Of a DNA stretch of 64,000 nt, positions 47,141 through 60,039 are shown piece after piece. Numbering within the stretch: the stretch's first letter is position 1; each line of letters starts with the position of its first letter. The translations under genes and the position numbers were made by a program. Source of the DNA: Panax quinquefolius (Eukaryota > Streptophyta > Magnoliopsida > Apiales > Araliaceae); the NCBI GenBank assembly GCA_020205615.1, contig CM035160.1, positions 6,736,437 to 6,800,436 of the forward strand, in the 5' to 3' direction. The notes under the pieces are model-generated. The model made no database searches. It worked only from the letters and a program-made list of their open reading frames with translations, and had not been told where the DNA came from.

Positions 47141-49551
47141 GCTGTGAGGAAGTTCTTGGTTGTGATAGATCTGCAATAACATAGAAAAACGACATAAGCT
47201 TCTGTAAATTTAGACACAAATTACTTCCATAAATCTAAAGGGTGTAGCATGTGTTAATTAGATGTATGTAACAATGCTCAATATTTTACTAACCACGCAT
47301 AAAAAGAGTTCTAGGATTATATGATGGCAAATACTAGAAAGGTTTATTAACAAATCTGAGATTCTTATAGATAACAGGTGCAAGTAGAAGGAAATGAAAA
47401 TATCTCTGATGCTTATAATACCAACTACCTTTGTTCCACCACTTTCGACCACTGGTACCCCACAACACCCTTCTGCCTCATAAGTTTAAATGCCCCTTAC
47501 ACACCTTAGAAACAAAAGGGAATGATAAAAAAACAAATTAGTTTACAAGAAATTAATGTGCAAGCAAGCCTTAATGAGAAAAAAATATGGTAGCCATTCA
47601 AGAAAAGCCCCAATTATAGTTTGCCAGGATTATGAGCAATGTGACCAACTATTATATTTGCAACAATAGTACTTTGTTGACAAAAGAATCTTACAAAAAA
47701 TTGTTTACAAAATGATGTGGCTGATTGTGGTTGATTATTATCACTAGACCCACCCATTTATGGTGGATCATCCACTAATTACACTCTGCCACATCATTTT
47801 GTAAACTAGTTTTTGTTAGCTTTATATTGCATGCACCATTTTTTCACTAGACTTTAAAAAACTGTAAATAAAAAACAAAGAGGTCAATTGTGCAGTTAAG
47901 AACATCATAATCAGTAGCTTCTGTAAGACCCCGAAATTTTTAAATAAAAAGGAATTTCCTTTATTTTGAAATAGTAAGGGTTGATTTGATTAATGTGGAT
48001 AGTTAAGGGTTAAATACGCAAATATTTCAAAATAAGCAAGTGGTTATAAAATATTCATTGTTGTTTGGGAATATTCGTTTGGTCGTGGAATATTAAATCT
48101 TTCGTCAGAATATTACGATGCGGCGCAGCCATGTGTGGGCCCCATAACGGAAAGCGATTGGATGAAGAAAACGACAAATATAAGTTGTTTTTAAATAACG
48201 GCGTAGTTGTTGCCGTTAATACTGTTGGAATACCCGGTGGTTAAAACACACTAATACGCGTTGTTGAACAGTAGCACATGGTATTGCACCAATTATTGAT
48301 TCTTACGTAAGAAGGCACTACTCAATAATGGTTACATGTAATTATCTTGCTTCAATATTTTATTGAGTTAATAATTGTCATGCGTTGATATTTTATATTC
48401 TTGTTGTTTCAATAATTGTCATTACAAAGATCTTTCATTATCGAAGCAATAATTCATATTATCCGAATAATATTATTAGATAACATTATTAGCGCAATGT
48501 CTAGAAAGTTACATCTAAGGAGAGGTTTGGTCATCTAATCATGCTACCAAGAAGAAAGAAATTCTTATTGAAAGCCCCTCTTTCCTGAGGAACCGCACGG
48601 TTGTCGATATTGTGATTACGTAATATTATTTGTGAATAATTAATTATTGATTTATATGATGAGGAAAATATTGATTTTATGTGGATATAGATGGAGAAAA
48701 TTTTTAAAATGACAATTGTTGAAAATTAATATTTTATCTTTTTACGATAAAATAATTCATTTAAATATATTATTTTAATAATATATTAACTATGATATTT
48801 TTACAATGAATGTGGGATATATGAGTATATGAGGAGGAAGAGTATTTTTGTGGCATTAAATGTTTAACACATGTTTTGTGTGTTGGTGGACACAATTATT
48901 GAATAGAAATTTGATTATAGCACAATAAAATCGCCTGCTTTGTGGATTTCTTACGATTTTGTTTGGAATTTGGAAAACTTTCTTACGTAAAAGTTGTAGA
49001 GAATTGAATTTCCTATAAAAACTCATGAGATTCAATTTTCCGATGAAAGGGCTATTTATTATGAATTATTGAAGTTCAAGCTCAAATAATTGATTTTTGG
49101 GAGTTTAAATTATTTTGTTAAGAAAAACGTTTTTGTATTTTTTTGGACATCATTAACATGTGTGGCTGATGTTTTGACCAAAAGGTGGGCTAAGAAAAAT
49201 TTGTATAATTATATTAATATTATATTAAATTTTCTCGCTTTGGTGTTCTAAGCATTTTCCTATAAATAGGGTGCTTAGGTTAGAATTGAAAATCACACCG
49301 TAAACTCAAGTTTTCTCTATTTCTCTCTCGATATTTTGAGCGTATTCTTGTGAGTATTTTGAGTATACTTTGAGTATTGCTAGACGGTCAAGGTGCAAGT
49401 TCCTTTGAGACTATACCTTAGATTCTAGCTAAGTAATCTTGATCTTTCGAGGTAAGGGATATTATTTTTTTTGTAATGATATTATTTCTTCAATATCATT
49501 ATGCTGAAATGTTGATCTGAAGTTTTTATCAAATTTGAAACTTTTTCATGT

Positions 49552-49636
49552 CGGGGTTACTATTCACGAGTTACTATTCACGAGTTACTATTCATGAGTT
49601 ACTATTCACGAGTTACTATTCACGAGTACTATTCAT
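49552..49636 (+). repeat. Tandem repeat of 14-bp unit in gypsy B 5' LTR
   Basis: Units of GTTACTATTCACGA or the variant with CATGA repeat in tandem. The 3' LTR carries GTTCTTATTCACGA in every corresponding unit (56317-56395). Confidence 0.9.
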
Positions 49637-49993
49637 GAAGCGTGAAGATGTTTTTGTGGAATTTCTATCTTTTGGTGTCGGAGTTACTATTCACGTATCG
49701 GCAGACTTTATTCACGATACTGACACTATTCACGTATCTGATCTTATTCAATAGAAAAATAAAATTTCTTCTTTTCGTCCAAAACATCTATTACGGATAC
49801 TAACTCGATTGTATCCATGTTTTGATCATTCTTGAATTTTACACCACTATGATTATTTTTGAGGTATTTTTGGGCGTGGATAAAACCAAGTACGAATCCT
49901 TAATCCTTAATCCTTGTCATTTTGTTTCAATTGGATTCGTTTCTTTAAAATATTTTTCATCATCCTCGGTCTTAAATGATGATATTATTGAAT

Positions 49994-50182
49994 ATCTTTG
50001 GCACAGTAGTGCAGAAGATGAATGATTTCTGAAGAATATCTTTGGCTTTGTAGTGCAAAGATGAGCAGTGTGTGAGATGAACATGACCAGATTGATTAAT
50101 ATCTTTGGCTCAGAGTGCAAAGATGAGCAGTGTTTAAATGAATATGACCAGTGATGAATATCTTTGGCTGTAGTGCAAAGAT
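49994..50182 (+). repeat. Array of four short hairpins in gypsy B 5' LTR
   Basis: ATCTTTG, a nine-base loop such as GCTGTAGTG, then CAAAGAT starts at 49994, 50038, 50101 and 50160. The last is a perfect 7-bp stem; the others vary in the loop or right arm. The 3' LTR has four counterparts between 56768 and 56957, and gypsy A has four at 3776-4012. Confidence 0.8.
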
Positions 50183-50721
50183 GAATATTTGATTCCGGAT
50201 GTATATTGATTGATGTTACGAGGATAAAATATTGATGATGGAATCGTTAAATTCATAGATTATAGTAGATTTCATTCTCTACGTAACTCTTCTATGAATT
50301 ATTATTTCATTGCGAATATTGATCCGAAACTTGTTGTATATCAGATTCTATCGATTTTTCCTGTTGAAGACTAACGATAATTTGTTGTATATTATCTTAG
50401 TCATAATATTCTTCTTTGGGCTAGTTGAGCTCACCCTTTTCCTTGTTGTTCCATTTTTCTTCTCGGGAGGCGAGAATGTAATGAGTCTTAGTCGGGGTAT
50501 GGAATGAAGATTCTAGAGAGTTTGTTTAGTAGTTCTCACCATTTTGTAAAATAATGAATCAATAATGTGATGAGGATTTATTTGAGTATAGATATTGTCA
50601 GAAGATAATATTTGTATTCAAACTCACGATTTCTTGTTGTAATAATAAAGTTGTAGTTGTTTACGTACCATGTATTTGGCGACTCGGAATGGGTGTTGTG
50701 TATACCTATTTTGGGGCGTCA

Positions 50722-50745
50722 TGGTTAATATCGAGCTTAGGGATA
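50722..50745 (+). other. Primer-binding-like site of gypsy B
   Basis: TGGTTAATATCGAGCTTAGG directly follows the 5' LTR. It is a degenerate relation of the tRNA-Met site TGGTATCAGAGC. Confidence 0.5.
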
Positions 50746-50929
50746 TGATCTCTGGCGGAGATCGGGGAATAAAACTAGGAGGGAGAGACGAGTAAATCCT
50801 TGCTAGTGTGTCCTACCTAAGCTTATTTGTTAGTTAGTCGGTCAATATAGGGATATTATGTGATATATTGATTTCCTTAATTAACCCTTATTTTATGACG
50901 ATGTTTGAGAATGTCGAATCGAGAATATT

Positions 50930-52010
50930 AACATGGAGCAAATGAGGCCGTTGAGATGCTGTCTTCACCAACGAGGAGAGAACGTCAACAGTGGTAATGT
51001 TCCTCCCGTGAACAACACCACGGAGCGAGATGATGAGCGAGGGGATGTTTAGAAGTTTTTGCGATTCATGCAAAATCGACGAGGAGACTCGTGTTCAAAA
51101 TCTGAGGAGGAAATGATAGCAATTCACGGTGGTCACGAACCAAGCGATTCAAAGAGTGGGACCACCGAGTGCAGGGGAAGCGGATCCGATTAAAGCGCGA
51201 GGCGTGGGTCAAACAAATTACCAAGATATTCGATGTCTTGGGATGCACAGAGAACAGAAAGTTCCATTCGCCACCTTTATGTTCGTGGCGAAGCGATTCT
51301 TCGGTGGGAATCATGAAGCGTACCCATCCAAATTGCACTCGGCGTATGCGTAGGGAGACGTTTGAAGCAGATTCAATAACATAGTACTTCCACGAAAGTA
51401 TTAAATCGTATGAAGGAAGTGGAGTTTATTAGACTAAAGAGAATAACATGACGGTGTCCCAAAGATGCAGGCGAAGTTCATGGAGTTATCCAGTTTTTGC
51501 ACCTCATTTGGTGGAGAATGAGGAGCGTGTGACGCGGATGTTTACGAGAGGTTTGAAACCCGACATCGTCGATATCTCATTTCTCATAAATTTTCTCTCT
51601 ATTCGGATGTTGTCAGCGGGCTCGGTTGTTAGAAGCGAGATAACGAAATACGTTCAACCGAGGGACCATAACCGAGGATCATCTAGAAGATAGCGATCAT
51701 CGAATAACGATAACCGGCGGAGAAAGAAGAATCTGAACGACAAGGCGTAAACTACTCTGGTGGTAATCGTGGCCGTGAAAATAGAAGAAGCGAGTCGGAG
51801 GAGATTTTAAAAAGAGGAGATTCAACAACGACCATGTGAAAACGTCGGCGCTATAAGCACTAGTTTTAAGGGAGGAGAACGACCACCGGTCAGACATGTT
51901 ACAAATCTGGGAAGAGGGACATATCATTGAAACCGCCTGTGAGTTTAAGGTATGCTATAGTTGTGGAAAGGAAGGACATATCGCTCGAGATTATGCGATG
52001 AATGAAACCT
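50930..52010 (+). pseudogene. Gypsy B gag remnant
   Basis: Pieces in shifting frames include KQITKIFDVLGC (about 51210), FMELSS and APHLVENEERVTRMFTRGLKPDI (about 51475-51570, split over frames), and a zinc knuckle CYSCGKEGHIARDY at about 51955-51997. These are the capsid and nucleic-acid-binding parts of Ty3/gypsy Gag. There are many stops and frameshifts. Confidence 0.85.
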
Positions 52011-52179
52011 AGTTCAATGAGGACGGTGACTCGAAAGGATGTCCCGAAAAAGTCAAAGTCAATCGGTTCTTGGAAGAAGCGTTTGTCGTGATCAATCAAA
52101 ATCGAGGAACGAAACGGTTAGCAGGTTAGTTAATTATAAATTCTTGCGAAGTATATACCTTACTAGAATACCCTGTTCT

Positions 52180-54660
52180 ACCCATTCTTTTATCTCTCTT
52201 ACTTGCGCTCAACGTTTGAACTTGACTACGGAGAAATTAAACTTTGACTTTATCTGTGGGAGACTCCATTAGGAGAAACTTTCATTACATCCGTTGTTTT
52301 AAAATCTTGCTTGATTCAAGTTGGCACTATCACATTACACCGTTAACCTTTTTTTTCATAGAGATATTTGCTTTTGATGTGATTTTAAGGTTAACTACTC
52401 ATCACGCCAAATTGATTGCTTTTGTAAGGTTGTTAGTTTTCATATTCCTAAGCAACTGTTATTCAATTCAAGAATCAAACCATTGTAGTCAAACATTTTC
52501 ATATCAAGCCATGAAGTCATTCGTTTATTACGGATGTCAAGTTTTCTTAGTCCATGTTATGGATTTGAATAAAGACACGTCGATTTGAATAATATTCTTG
52601 TTGTTATTGATTTTTCCCGACGTATTTTACGAAGAATTTCTTGGCTTACTCCCAAAGCTCGATATTAAATTTTGTATCGACTTTGAACCGGTACAAAACT
52701 CATTTCTAAAATCTCATATCGAATGGCTCTATTGAACTTGAGAGTTAAAATTCAACTATAAATTTGGTACTGAGCCTTTATCTTGTGACTTCCTTTGTGG
52801 AATTCACTAAGCGAACTCTCTGTAGGGGGCGTCGTATTAGATGCGATAGTAAAGCGATAGGTGTCATTGTGACGTCTTTATCCAAGATTGGGATATGAGT
52901 CGCGATTGAGAAACAACCTAAGTCGATTATCGAAAAGCGTAGCTTTACAAACTTAGTTGGTTATTATCGGAGATTCGTTGAAGGATATTCTCGAATCGCT
53001 ATTCCGTTAACTTACGACTCGAAAAGATACAAAAATTAAGTATGGAGCGAGGAATGCGAGAAGATTTTCCAAGAGCTCGAGAGGCGACTCATTTCGCACA
53101 TATTAACTAACCATACCATCTTGGAAAAGCGAGCGTGGTAGGTATTAGCGATGAGTAGAAGATTATATCTTGAGGAGCAGATGCGATGATGTCAAGTATC
53201 GCGTAGAGCCACTTTAATAGAAAAAGTTAAGGTTGCTCGAGCCACCAGGCCGGAGGCGATCGTATGAAGAAGAAAGTCTGAAAGGAGTTATTAGGGCGAG
53301 AATTGATGAAGAAGGAATACTTGAGTCCACTCTGAACTTTGTGTTCTAACGACTCGATTTGAAGTCAAGATTATGATGGAGGCACACAATCGCCATTTGC
53401 AATCCATCTCTCAGGAGAACCAAAATGTATTATGATCTTGAACATACATTTTGGTGGAAGCAATATGAGGAGAGAGATCGCGTGGTTTATCTCGATGTGT
53501 TTAACTTACTGCCAATGTGTAAAGCGGAGCATCTTGTACCTAAGGGTCCTTTGCAACCACTTGAGATTAGGAATGGAAGTGGGAACACATTACTATGGAT
53601 TTCGTTACTAATCTTCCCAAGGTTTCTCGGGCATAGATGCGATTTGGGTTATTGTTGATAGATTAACCAAGTCTACTCATTTCTTACCGATACGAGAAAC
53701 TTATTCCTTGAGCGTCTTTCTCGTATATGCGTAAATGAGATTGTGAGATTGCATGGCATGCCAAAGATCCATAGTTTTAGATCGTGACCCAAGATTCACT
53801 TCATGATTTTGGGTTAGTTTGTAGAAAAGCTATGGGCGCGAATTTACTATTGGTTTGGCATACCATCCTCAAACGGATGGGCGTCGAAAAGGACTACTCA
53901 AACTCTTGAAGATATATTAAAACTACGTGTCCTAGATTTCAAAGGAAGTTGGGATAAGTACTTGCCATTGGTGGAATTCTCATACAACAATAGTTATTAA
54001 ACAAATATAGGCATGGTTCCATTCGAAGCATTATATGGACAAAAATGTCGTTCTCGATATGTTGGGATGAGGTGGGTGAAGCAACATTGTTGGGACCCGA
54101 GTTGTTAATGCGTATGACTCCGAAAAGATCCAATGATTCGACAACGTATACTGAGCGGCACAAGATCAACAAAAGAGTTATGCGGATCTTCATCGAAAGG
54201 GCGTGGAATTTAATGTAGGGGATCATGTATTGTTGCGAGTTGCTCCGTGGAAGGGAGTTACAAGATTTGGGAAGAGAGGAAAGCTCGATCCACGATTTAT
54301 CGGTCCATTTCAAATTCTTGACCAGAGTAGGAAATGTAGCTTTATAGACTTGCGTTACCTCAAGAGTATGTCTCGTGTTCATAATGTGTTTCACATATCG
54401 TATGCCGTAAATATATGAAAGACCCAACCACGTTATTGAGTTAGAAATCCGGGACGAGATAGCCAAAGACTTAACGTATGAGGAGGTACTGTCAAGATTT
54501 TGGATAGGAAGGAGCATGTCCCTACTGTGTGAAGGTTATACCACAAGTTAAAGTTTTGTGGAGGAATCATGCTTTATAGAGGAAATGACACAGGGAATTG
54601 GAAAGCGAAAATGAAAGCGAGGTATCCTCACCTTTTCAAAACACTGAGTCGTCGTCGTCG
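52180..54660 (+). pseudogene. Gypsy B pol remnant (protease, RNase H edge, integrase, chromodomain trace; RT core missing)
   Basis: Protease-like TQRLNLTTEKLNFDFI lies near 52205 and a GLTTHHAKLI-like stretch near 52385. The expected RT palm ([13 protein letters not shown]) is absent between about 52690 and 52930, where the sequence jumps to the post-RT motif GYYRRFVEGYSRIAIPLT (52955). Integrase traces include CKAEHLVPKGPLQPLEI (53517), DRLTKSTHFLPIRETYSL (53658) and the C-terminal GDHVLLRVAPWKGVTRFGKR (54216). A chromodomain-like tail (VKILDRKEH-type, NHAL) is spread over 54480-54640. Nearly every motif is in a different frame. Compared with gypsy A, the RT gap indicates an internal deletion. 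Confidence 0.85.
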
Positions 54661-54680
54661 ATTTAGGGACGAAATTTCAT

Positions 54681-54692
54681 AAGGAGGGAGGT
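54681..54692 (+). other. Polypurine tract of gypsy B
   Basis: AAGGAGGGAGGT ends right at the 3' LTR, the normal position and composition of the plus-strand primer. Confidence 0.8.
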
Positions 54693-57496
54693 TGTAAGAC
54701 CAAAAATTTTTAAATAAAAAGGAATTTCCTTTATTTTGAAATAGTAAGGGTTGATTTGATTAATGTGGATAGTTAAGGGTTAAATATCATGTGAAATATT
54801 TCAAAATAAGCAAGTGGTTATAAAATATTCATTGTTGTGGGGAATATTAGTTTGGTCGTGGAATATTAAATGCTTTGTCGGGGAATATTAAATAAATGAC
54901 CAGTAGCGACCGTGTGTGTGGGCCCCATGTGAGCGATTGGATGAAGAAAGCGACAAATATAAGTTATTTTTAAATAACTAGGCGTAGTTATTCTTAGTTA
55001 TCTTGTTGGAATACCGGTGGTTAAAACACACTAATCTGCGTTGTTGAACGATGAGCACGTGGTATTGCACCAATTATTGATTCTTACGTAAGAAGGCACT
55101 TTTCGATAATGGTTACGATAATTCTTTGCTCGATATTTTATTGAGTTAATAATTCTTTGCGTTGATATTTTATATTCTTTGTTGTTTGATAATTGTCATT
55201 ACACGGTATCTTTCATTATCGAAGCAATAATTCATATTATCTGAATAATATTATTAGATAACATTATTAGCGATGTCTAGAAAGTTACATACAGGAGAGG
55301 TTTGATCATCTAATTCATGCGCAGCGATGAAGAAATTCTTATTGGAAAGCCCCTCTTTCTGAGGAAGCTGCACGGTTGTCGATATTGTGATTCTGTAATA
55401 TTATTTGTGAATAATTAATTATTGATTTATATGATGAGGAAAATATTGATTTTATGTGGATATAGATGGAGAAAATTTTAAAAATGACAATTGTTGAAAA
55501 TTAATATTTTATCTTTTACGATAAAATAATTCATTTAAATATATTATTTTAATAATATATTAACTGATATTTTTACAATGAATGTGGGATATATGAGTAT
55601 ATGAGGAGGAAGAGTATTTTTGTGGCATTAAATGTTTAACACATGTTTTGTGTGTTGGTGGACACAATTATTGGTAGAAATTTGATTATAGCACATAAAA
55701 TCGCCCGTTTGTGGATTTGATCGATTTTTGTTTGGAATTTGGAAAAACTTTCTTCTGCAAAGTTGTAGAAATTGAATTTCCTATAAAAACTCATGAGATT
55801 CAATTTTACGATGAAAGGGCTATTTATTATGAATTATTGAAGTTAGAAGCTCAAAATAATTGATTTTGGGAGTTTAAATTATTTTTGTTAAGAAAAACGT
55901 TTTTGTATTTTTTGGACATCATTAACATGTGTGGCTGGTGTTTTGACCAAAAAGGTGGGCTAAGGAAAATTTGTATAATTATATTAATATTATATTAAAT
56001 TTTACTACTTTTTGAATTCTAAGCATTTTCCTATAAATAGGGTCTTAGGTTAGAATTGAAAATCACACGAAAAGCTGAAGTTTTCTCTCTATTTCTCTCT
56101 CGATATTTTGGCGTATTCTTGTGAGTATTTTGAGTATACTTTGAGTATTGCTAGGCGGTCTGAAGTTCCTTGACCTTATACCCTTATTTCTAGCTAGAAA
56201 TCTTGATCTTTCGAGGTAAGGGATATTATTTTTTTTTGTAATGATATTATTTCTTCATATCATTATCTTTGAAATGTTGATCTGAAGTTTTATCAAATTT
56301 GGAACTTTTTCATGTATCGGTTACTATTCACGAGTTCTTATTCACGAGTTCTTATTATTCATGAGTTCTTATTCACGAGTTCTTATTCACGACGAGTACT
56401 ATTCATGAAGCGTGAAGATGTTTTTGTGGAATTTCTATCTTTTGGTGTCGAGATTACTATTCACGTATCTGACCTTATTCACGTATATCTGACACTATTC
56501 ACGTATACTGACAGTCTTATTCATAGAAAAATAAAATTTCTTCTTTTCGTCCAAAACATCTATTACGGATACTAACTCGATTGTATCCATGTTTTGATCA
56601 TTCTTGAATTTTACACCACTATGATTATTTTTGAGGTATTTTTGAAGTGATGGATAAAACCAAGTACGAATCCTTAATCCTTAATCCTTGTCATTTTGTT
56701 TCAATTTGGATTCGTTTCTTTAAAATATTTTTCATCATCCTCGGTCTTAAATGATGATATTATTGAATATCTTTGGCTTTATAGTGCAAAGATGAATGAT
56801 TTCTGAAGAATATCTTTGGCACAGTAGTGCAGATGAGCAGTGTTGAGATGAACATGATGGATTGATTAATATCTTTGGCTGTAGTGCAAAGATGAGCAGT
56901 GTTTAAATGAACATGACCATTGATGAATATCTTTGGCTTTAGTGGTAGTGCAGATGAATATTTGATTCGGATGTATATTGATTGATGTTACGGGGATAAA
57001 ATATTGATGATGGATTATTAAATTCATAGATTATAGTAGATTTCATTCTCTACGTAACTCTTACATGAATTATTATTTCACTGCGAATATTGATCTGAAA
57101 CTTGTTGTCTATTGTATTCTATCGATTTTTTCCTGTTGAAGACTAACGATAATTTGTTGTATATTATCTTAGTCATAATATTCTTTACTTGGGCTAGTTG
57201 AGCTCACCCTTTTCCTTGTTGTTCCATTTTTTCTTCTCGGGAGGCGAGAATGTAGCGAGTCTTAGTCGGGGTATGGAATGAAGATTCTAGAGAGAGTTGT
57301 TTAGTAGTCCTCACCATTTTGTAAAATAATGAATCAATAATGTGATGAGGATTTATTTGAGTATAGATATTGTCTAGAAGATAATATTTGTATTCAAACT
57401 CACAGTTTCTTGTTGTAATAATAAAGTTGTAGTTGTTTACACCATGTATTTGGCGACTCGGAATGGGTGTTGTGTATACCTATTTTGGGGGCGTCA
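54693..57496 (+). repeat. 3' LTR of gypsy element B
   Basis: 2804 bp, starts TGTAAGACCAAAAATTT and ends GGGGGCGTCA. It aligns with the 5' LTR throughout; differences are mostly clustered small indels and compound changes rather than scattered single substitutions. Confidence 0.92.
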
Positions 57497-60039
57497 AATG
57501 ACTTCGAAAACTCTTTTATGCACTTATTACAGCTAAAGCCATAGCACCTCAGTCACATAGATTGTTGCCGCAGATACAAACTACTATTTGCTAGGATACA
57601 TGTTAATGGAAGAACTGAAGGAAACAAAACGATCTCGATGCTTCAACGTACATAATAAACTAATTCCCAATTTTGAAAGACGTTTGCAGAACAAATCCCA
57701 GATGATGAAACAAATGCAATGATAAATGACCTCCTAAAGACATAGATTGGTTAACCCTTGACTATTTCTTGACCTACTTAAATTTAGCATTTGCATGCAA
57801 ATGCTAAAATTAAGTATCAAAATTCCCTCTTTCAAATCAGTGATGAAACCCTCGACCGGTACTATCCATTGAGAGGAAGAAAAACAAATCAGTATGGTGA
57901 TATATAGTCCCTCAAGGCACTTAAGGAGTAATAAACATGAGAAAATTCATCAGTCCCACCACTGTCCCGCTCTCAAATTTCCATTTAATGAGAGACAAAT
58001 CAAATAATTAAGAAACATATATTATATGCATAAACAAAAGAAGATGTTTCTAAGTTTCCCACCTTTTATCTTGTTTAATTGCTAGAAAAATTAATACCAT
58101 CTGAATGAGATTCATATACCTATCACATAAGAGAGTTTTCTATTTGTTTGGTTGGTTTTAATAGTATCATTCAACTTTTTTAAGATTACAGTTAATGGCT
58201 ACCAACTTCATCCAGATAACTTTCCAACAAAGTATTGCTGCTCTTGAATTAGAACCCGACTTTGTCTGATATACTACATTCCTTTCCTTTTCATCTGTAT
58301 ACTCAGGAATTGGGATGTACAATGTTGACATTTCGTACATAAATTTGTCTAGATCTTAAATAATAAATCGTCATAACTCTTCAAAAAAACAAATCAGCAT
58401 AGTGCACATAACTTACAAACCTTAAACTGTAAAATCATGGGCCTAAAAAAAGAATTTATGTTGAAGTTTGAAACTGTAATTTCTATCAGTACTAGCACTA
58501 AAAGAGTGTTTAGACAACTCATTGGTGATTCATTGATATGCTACAACATGAAACCTCGAGGAGTTCTTTGCATTCCATGGACATGATAGTATATAAAAAA
58601 ATCTCCAAATCATAATTTGTTTCAAACAATTGACAGTAGCAGGACAATATTATGCATCATGTCATCATGCATGAGATCAATTTCCAAACATGCAAGTTCC
58701 ACTATGTACATTTTCTAATGTGATTTAGGAGAAATCAATGGGTTTTCCACATAATTCCTTTTGGTAGCTAATTTTCTTCTTAATAAAAATCCTAATTCAA
58801 TTGTCTATAGTTACCTTGTCCATTCATACTTTACCAATCAGTCTTACCAAAGCTTGTCTCCATTGAGTTATAGATCCCTCATCTATGTTCCCAACACCAA
58901 TGTTTTATCGCTCAGATTAAGTTATAAATACTAAGAATAACGTACATCTAAAGTCAGAAAAAGTGAATTACGTTACACCATCCATATGGTTGCATCAAAG
59001 ATATAGACAATAAAAATGCTGCCAAATTAAAAGAAATTTAAACTCACAGATGGAAATGTCGTTGCAATTTCAAAACAGAGCCTTGCAAGATAAAGCAAAC
59101 TTTTCTTTATGTTAAAACTTCTCATTAATCTAATGTCCTTTTTTTTCCAATAAGAATACTTTTTTTCTCTTTTTCGCCACTAAGAATACCAAATTGTATC
59201 AAATTGATATAAAGTATTCATTCATTAAAAAGGTAATCATGAAAATAAGGGACTAATTAGAAACCACCAAATTGTTTCATAAATGTTACAACTTTGAATC
59301 CATCACTTCCTTCAGAAATTCTAGTTGCAATTCCACTTTTTCTCTTATTCTTCCTGATATGTAAAGTTAGTACAATTCTACTCTTTCCAATAGCCTAAGT
59401 TAATTCATCAAAATTATCTGATAAAAAATAACCAAGTGTCTCCATTTAGTTGGTTATAGACCTCTAATATATGCCTTTCGAGTAATACACAAACAACTAG
59501 TGACAGTTAGACGCCTCTGCCTTTTACATTCAGTGAAGGATTCACTACTAACTCTGGTTTTACTGTAAAGTACCAGGACACAGCTAAAAAACCCTAGAAT
59601 TATCTACTCATGCTGATCAACGCAAATCAAAATCGAAGTAAAATTAACTAATAAACCATCACATATAGAAAGAAATTAGAAAATGGTCATAGCAAGGAAG
59701 AACAAAACCTTCTCTGAGTGTCATGTTTTCTCAAACTTGAAGGCGATGAGTACCGAATCTCTTCTCCAACTCAATCTGAATCTGCTAATTTCTAACTAAA
59801 TCGTTTGGGGGCTAGGTCTAGAAACAACGAATCTCAATCTGCTAATTTCCAACTCAATTGTTTGGGGTCTACAACTAGATGTCGATATTTGGGAGGCGAC
59901 TGAGCCAGATAGCAAAAAGAGGAGAGAAGCGACTGAGGAGTGAGGAGAGGTTGAGGTCAGGCGACCGTACGGGTGAGGGAGGCCCAAATATTTTATTGGG
60001 CAAAGCAGATAGTGCGGGAGTGAAAAGTTTGGAGGGAAA
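57497..60039. other. CACTA interior, right part
   Basis: AT-rich sequence with no recognisable coding domain. A GC-richer patch at 59740-60000 has short open frames without known motifs and could be an exon or promoter relic of the CACTA element. Confidence 0.4.

Larger units (their letters stand above)
47922..50721 (+). repeat. 5' LTR of gypsy element B
   Basis: 2800 bp, starts TGTAAGACCCCGAAATTT and ends GGGGCGTCA. It holds a five-copy 14-bp tandem repeat near 49555-49635 and four hairpin motifs at 49994-50182. Confidence 0.92.
47922..57496 (+). mobile_element. Ty3/gypsy LTR retrotransposon B, full length but decayed
   Basis: Two long LTRs (47922-50721, 54693-57496) enclose a 3971-bp internal region with gag and pol remnants in Ty3/gypsy order. 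A primer-like site follows the first LTR and a purine tract precedes the second. The reverse transcriptase core is missing and all frames are broken, so it is non-autonomous. A chromodomain-like tail suggests Tekay/Del. The flanking bases (gcttc and aatga) do not form a target duplication, so recombination or rearrangement is possible. It lies inside the CACTA element and is younger than it. Confidence 0.9.

Noticed and set aside
59796..59987. 63-codon minus-strand frame near the CACTA right end
   Set aside because: Low-complexity Ser/Pro-rich translation without homology I recognise; left as part of the CACTA interior.
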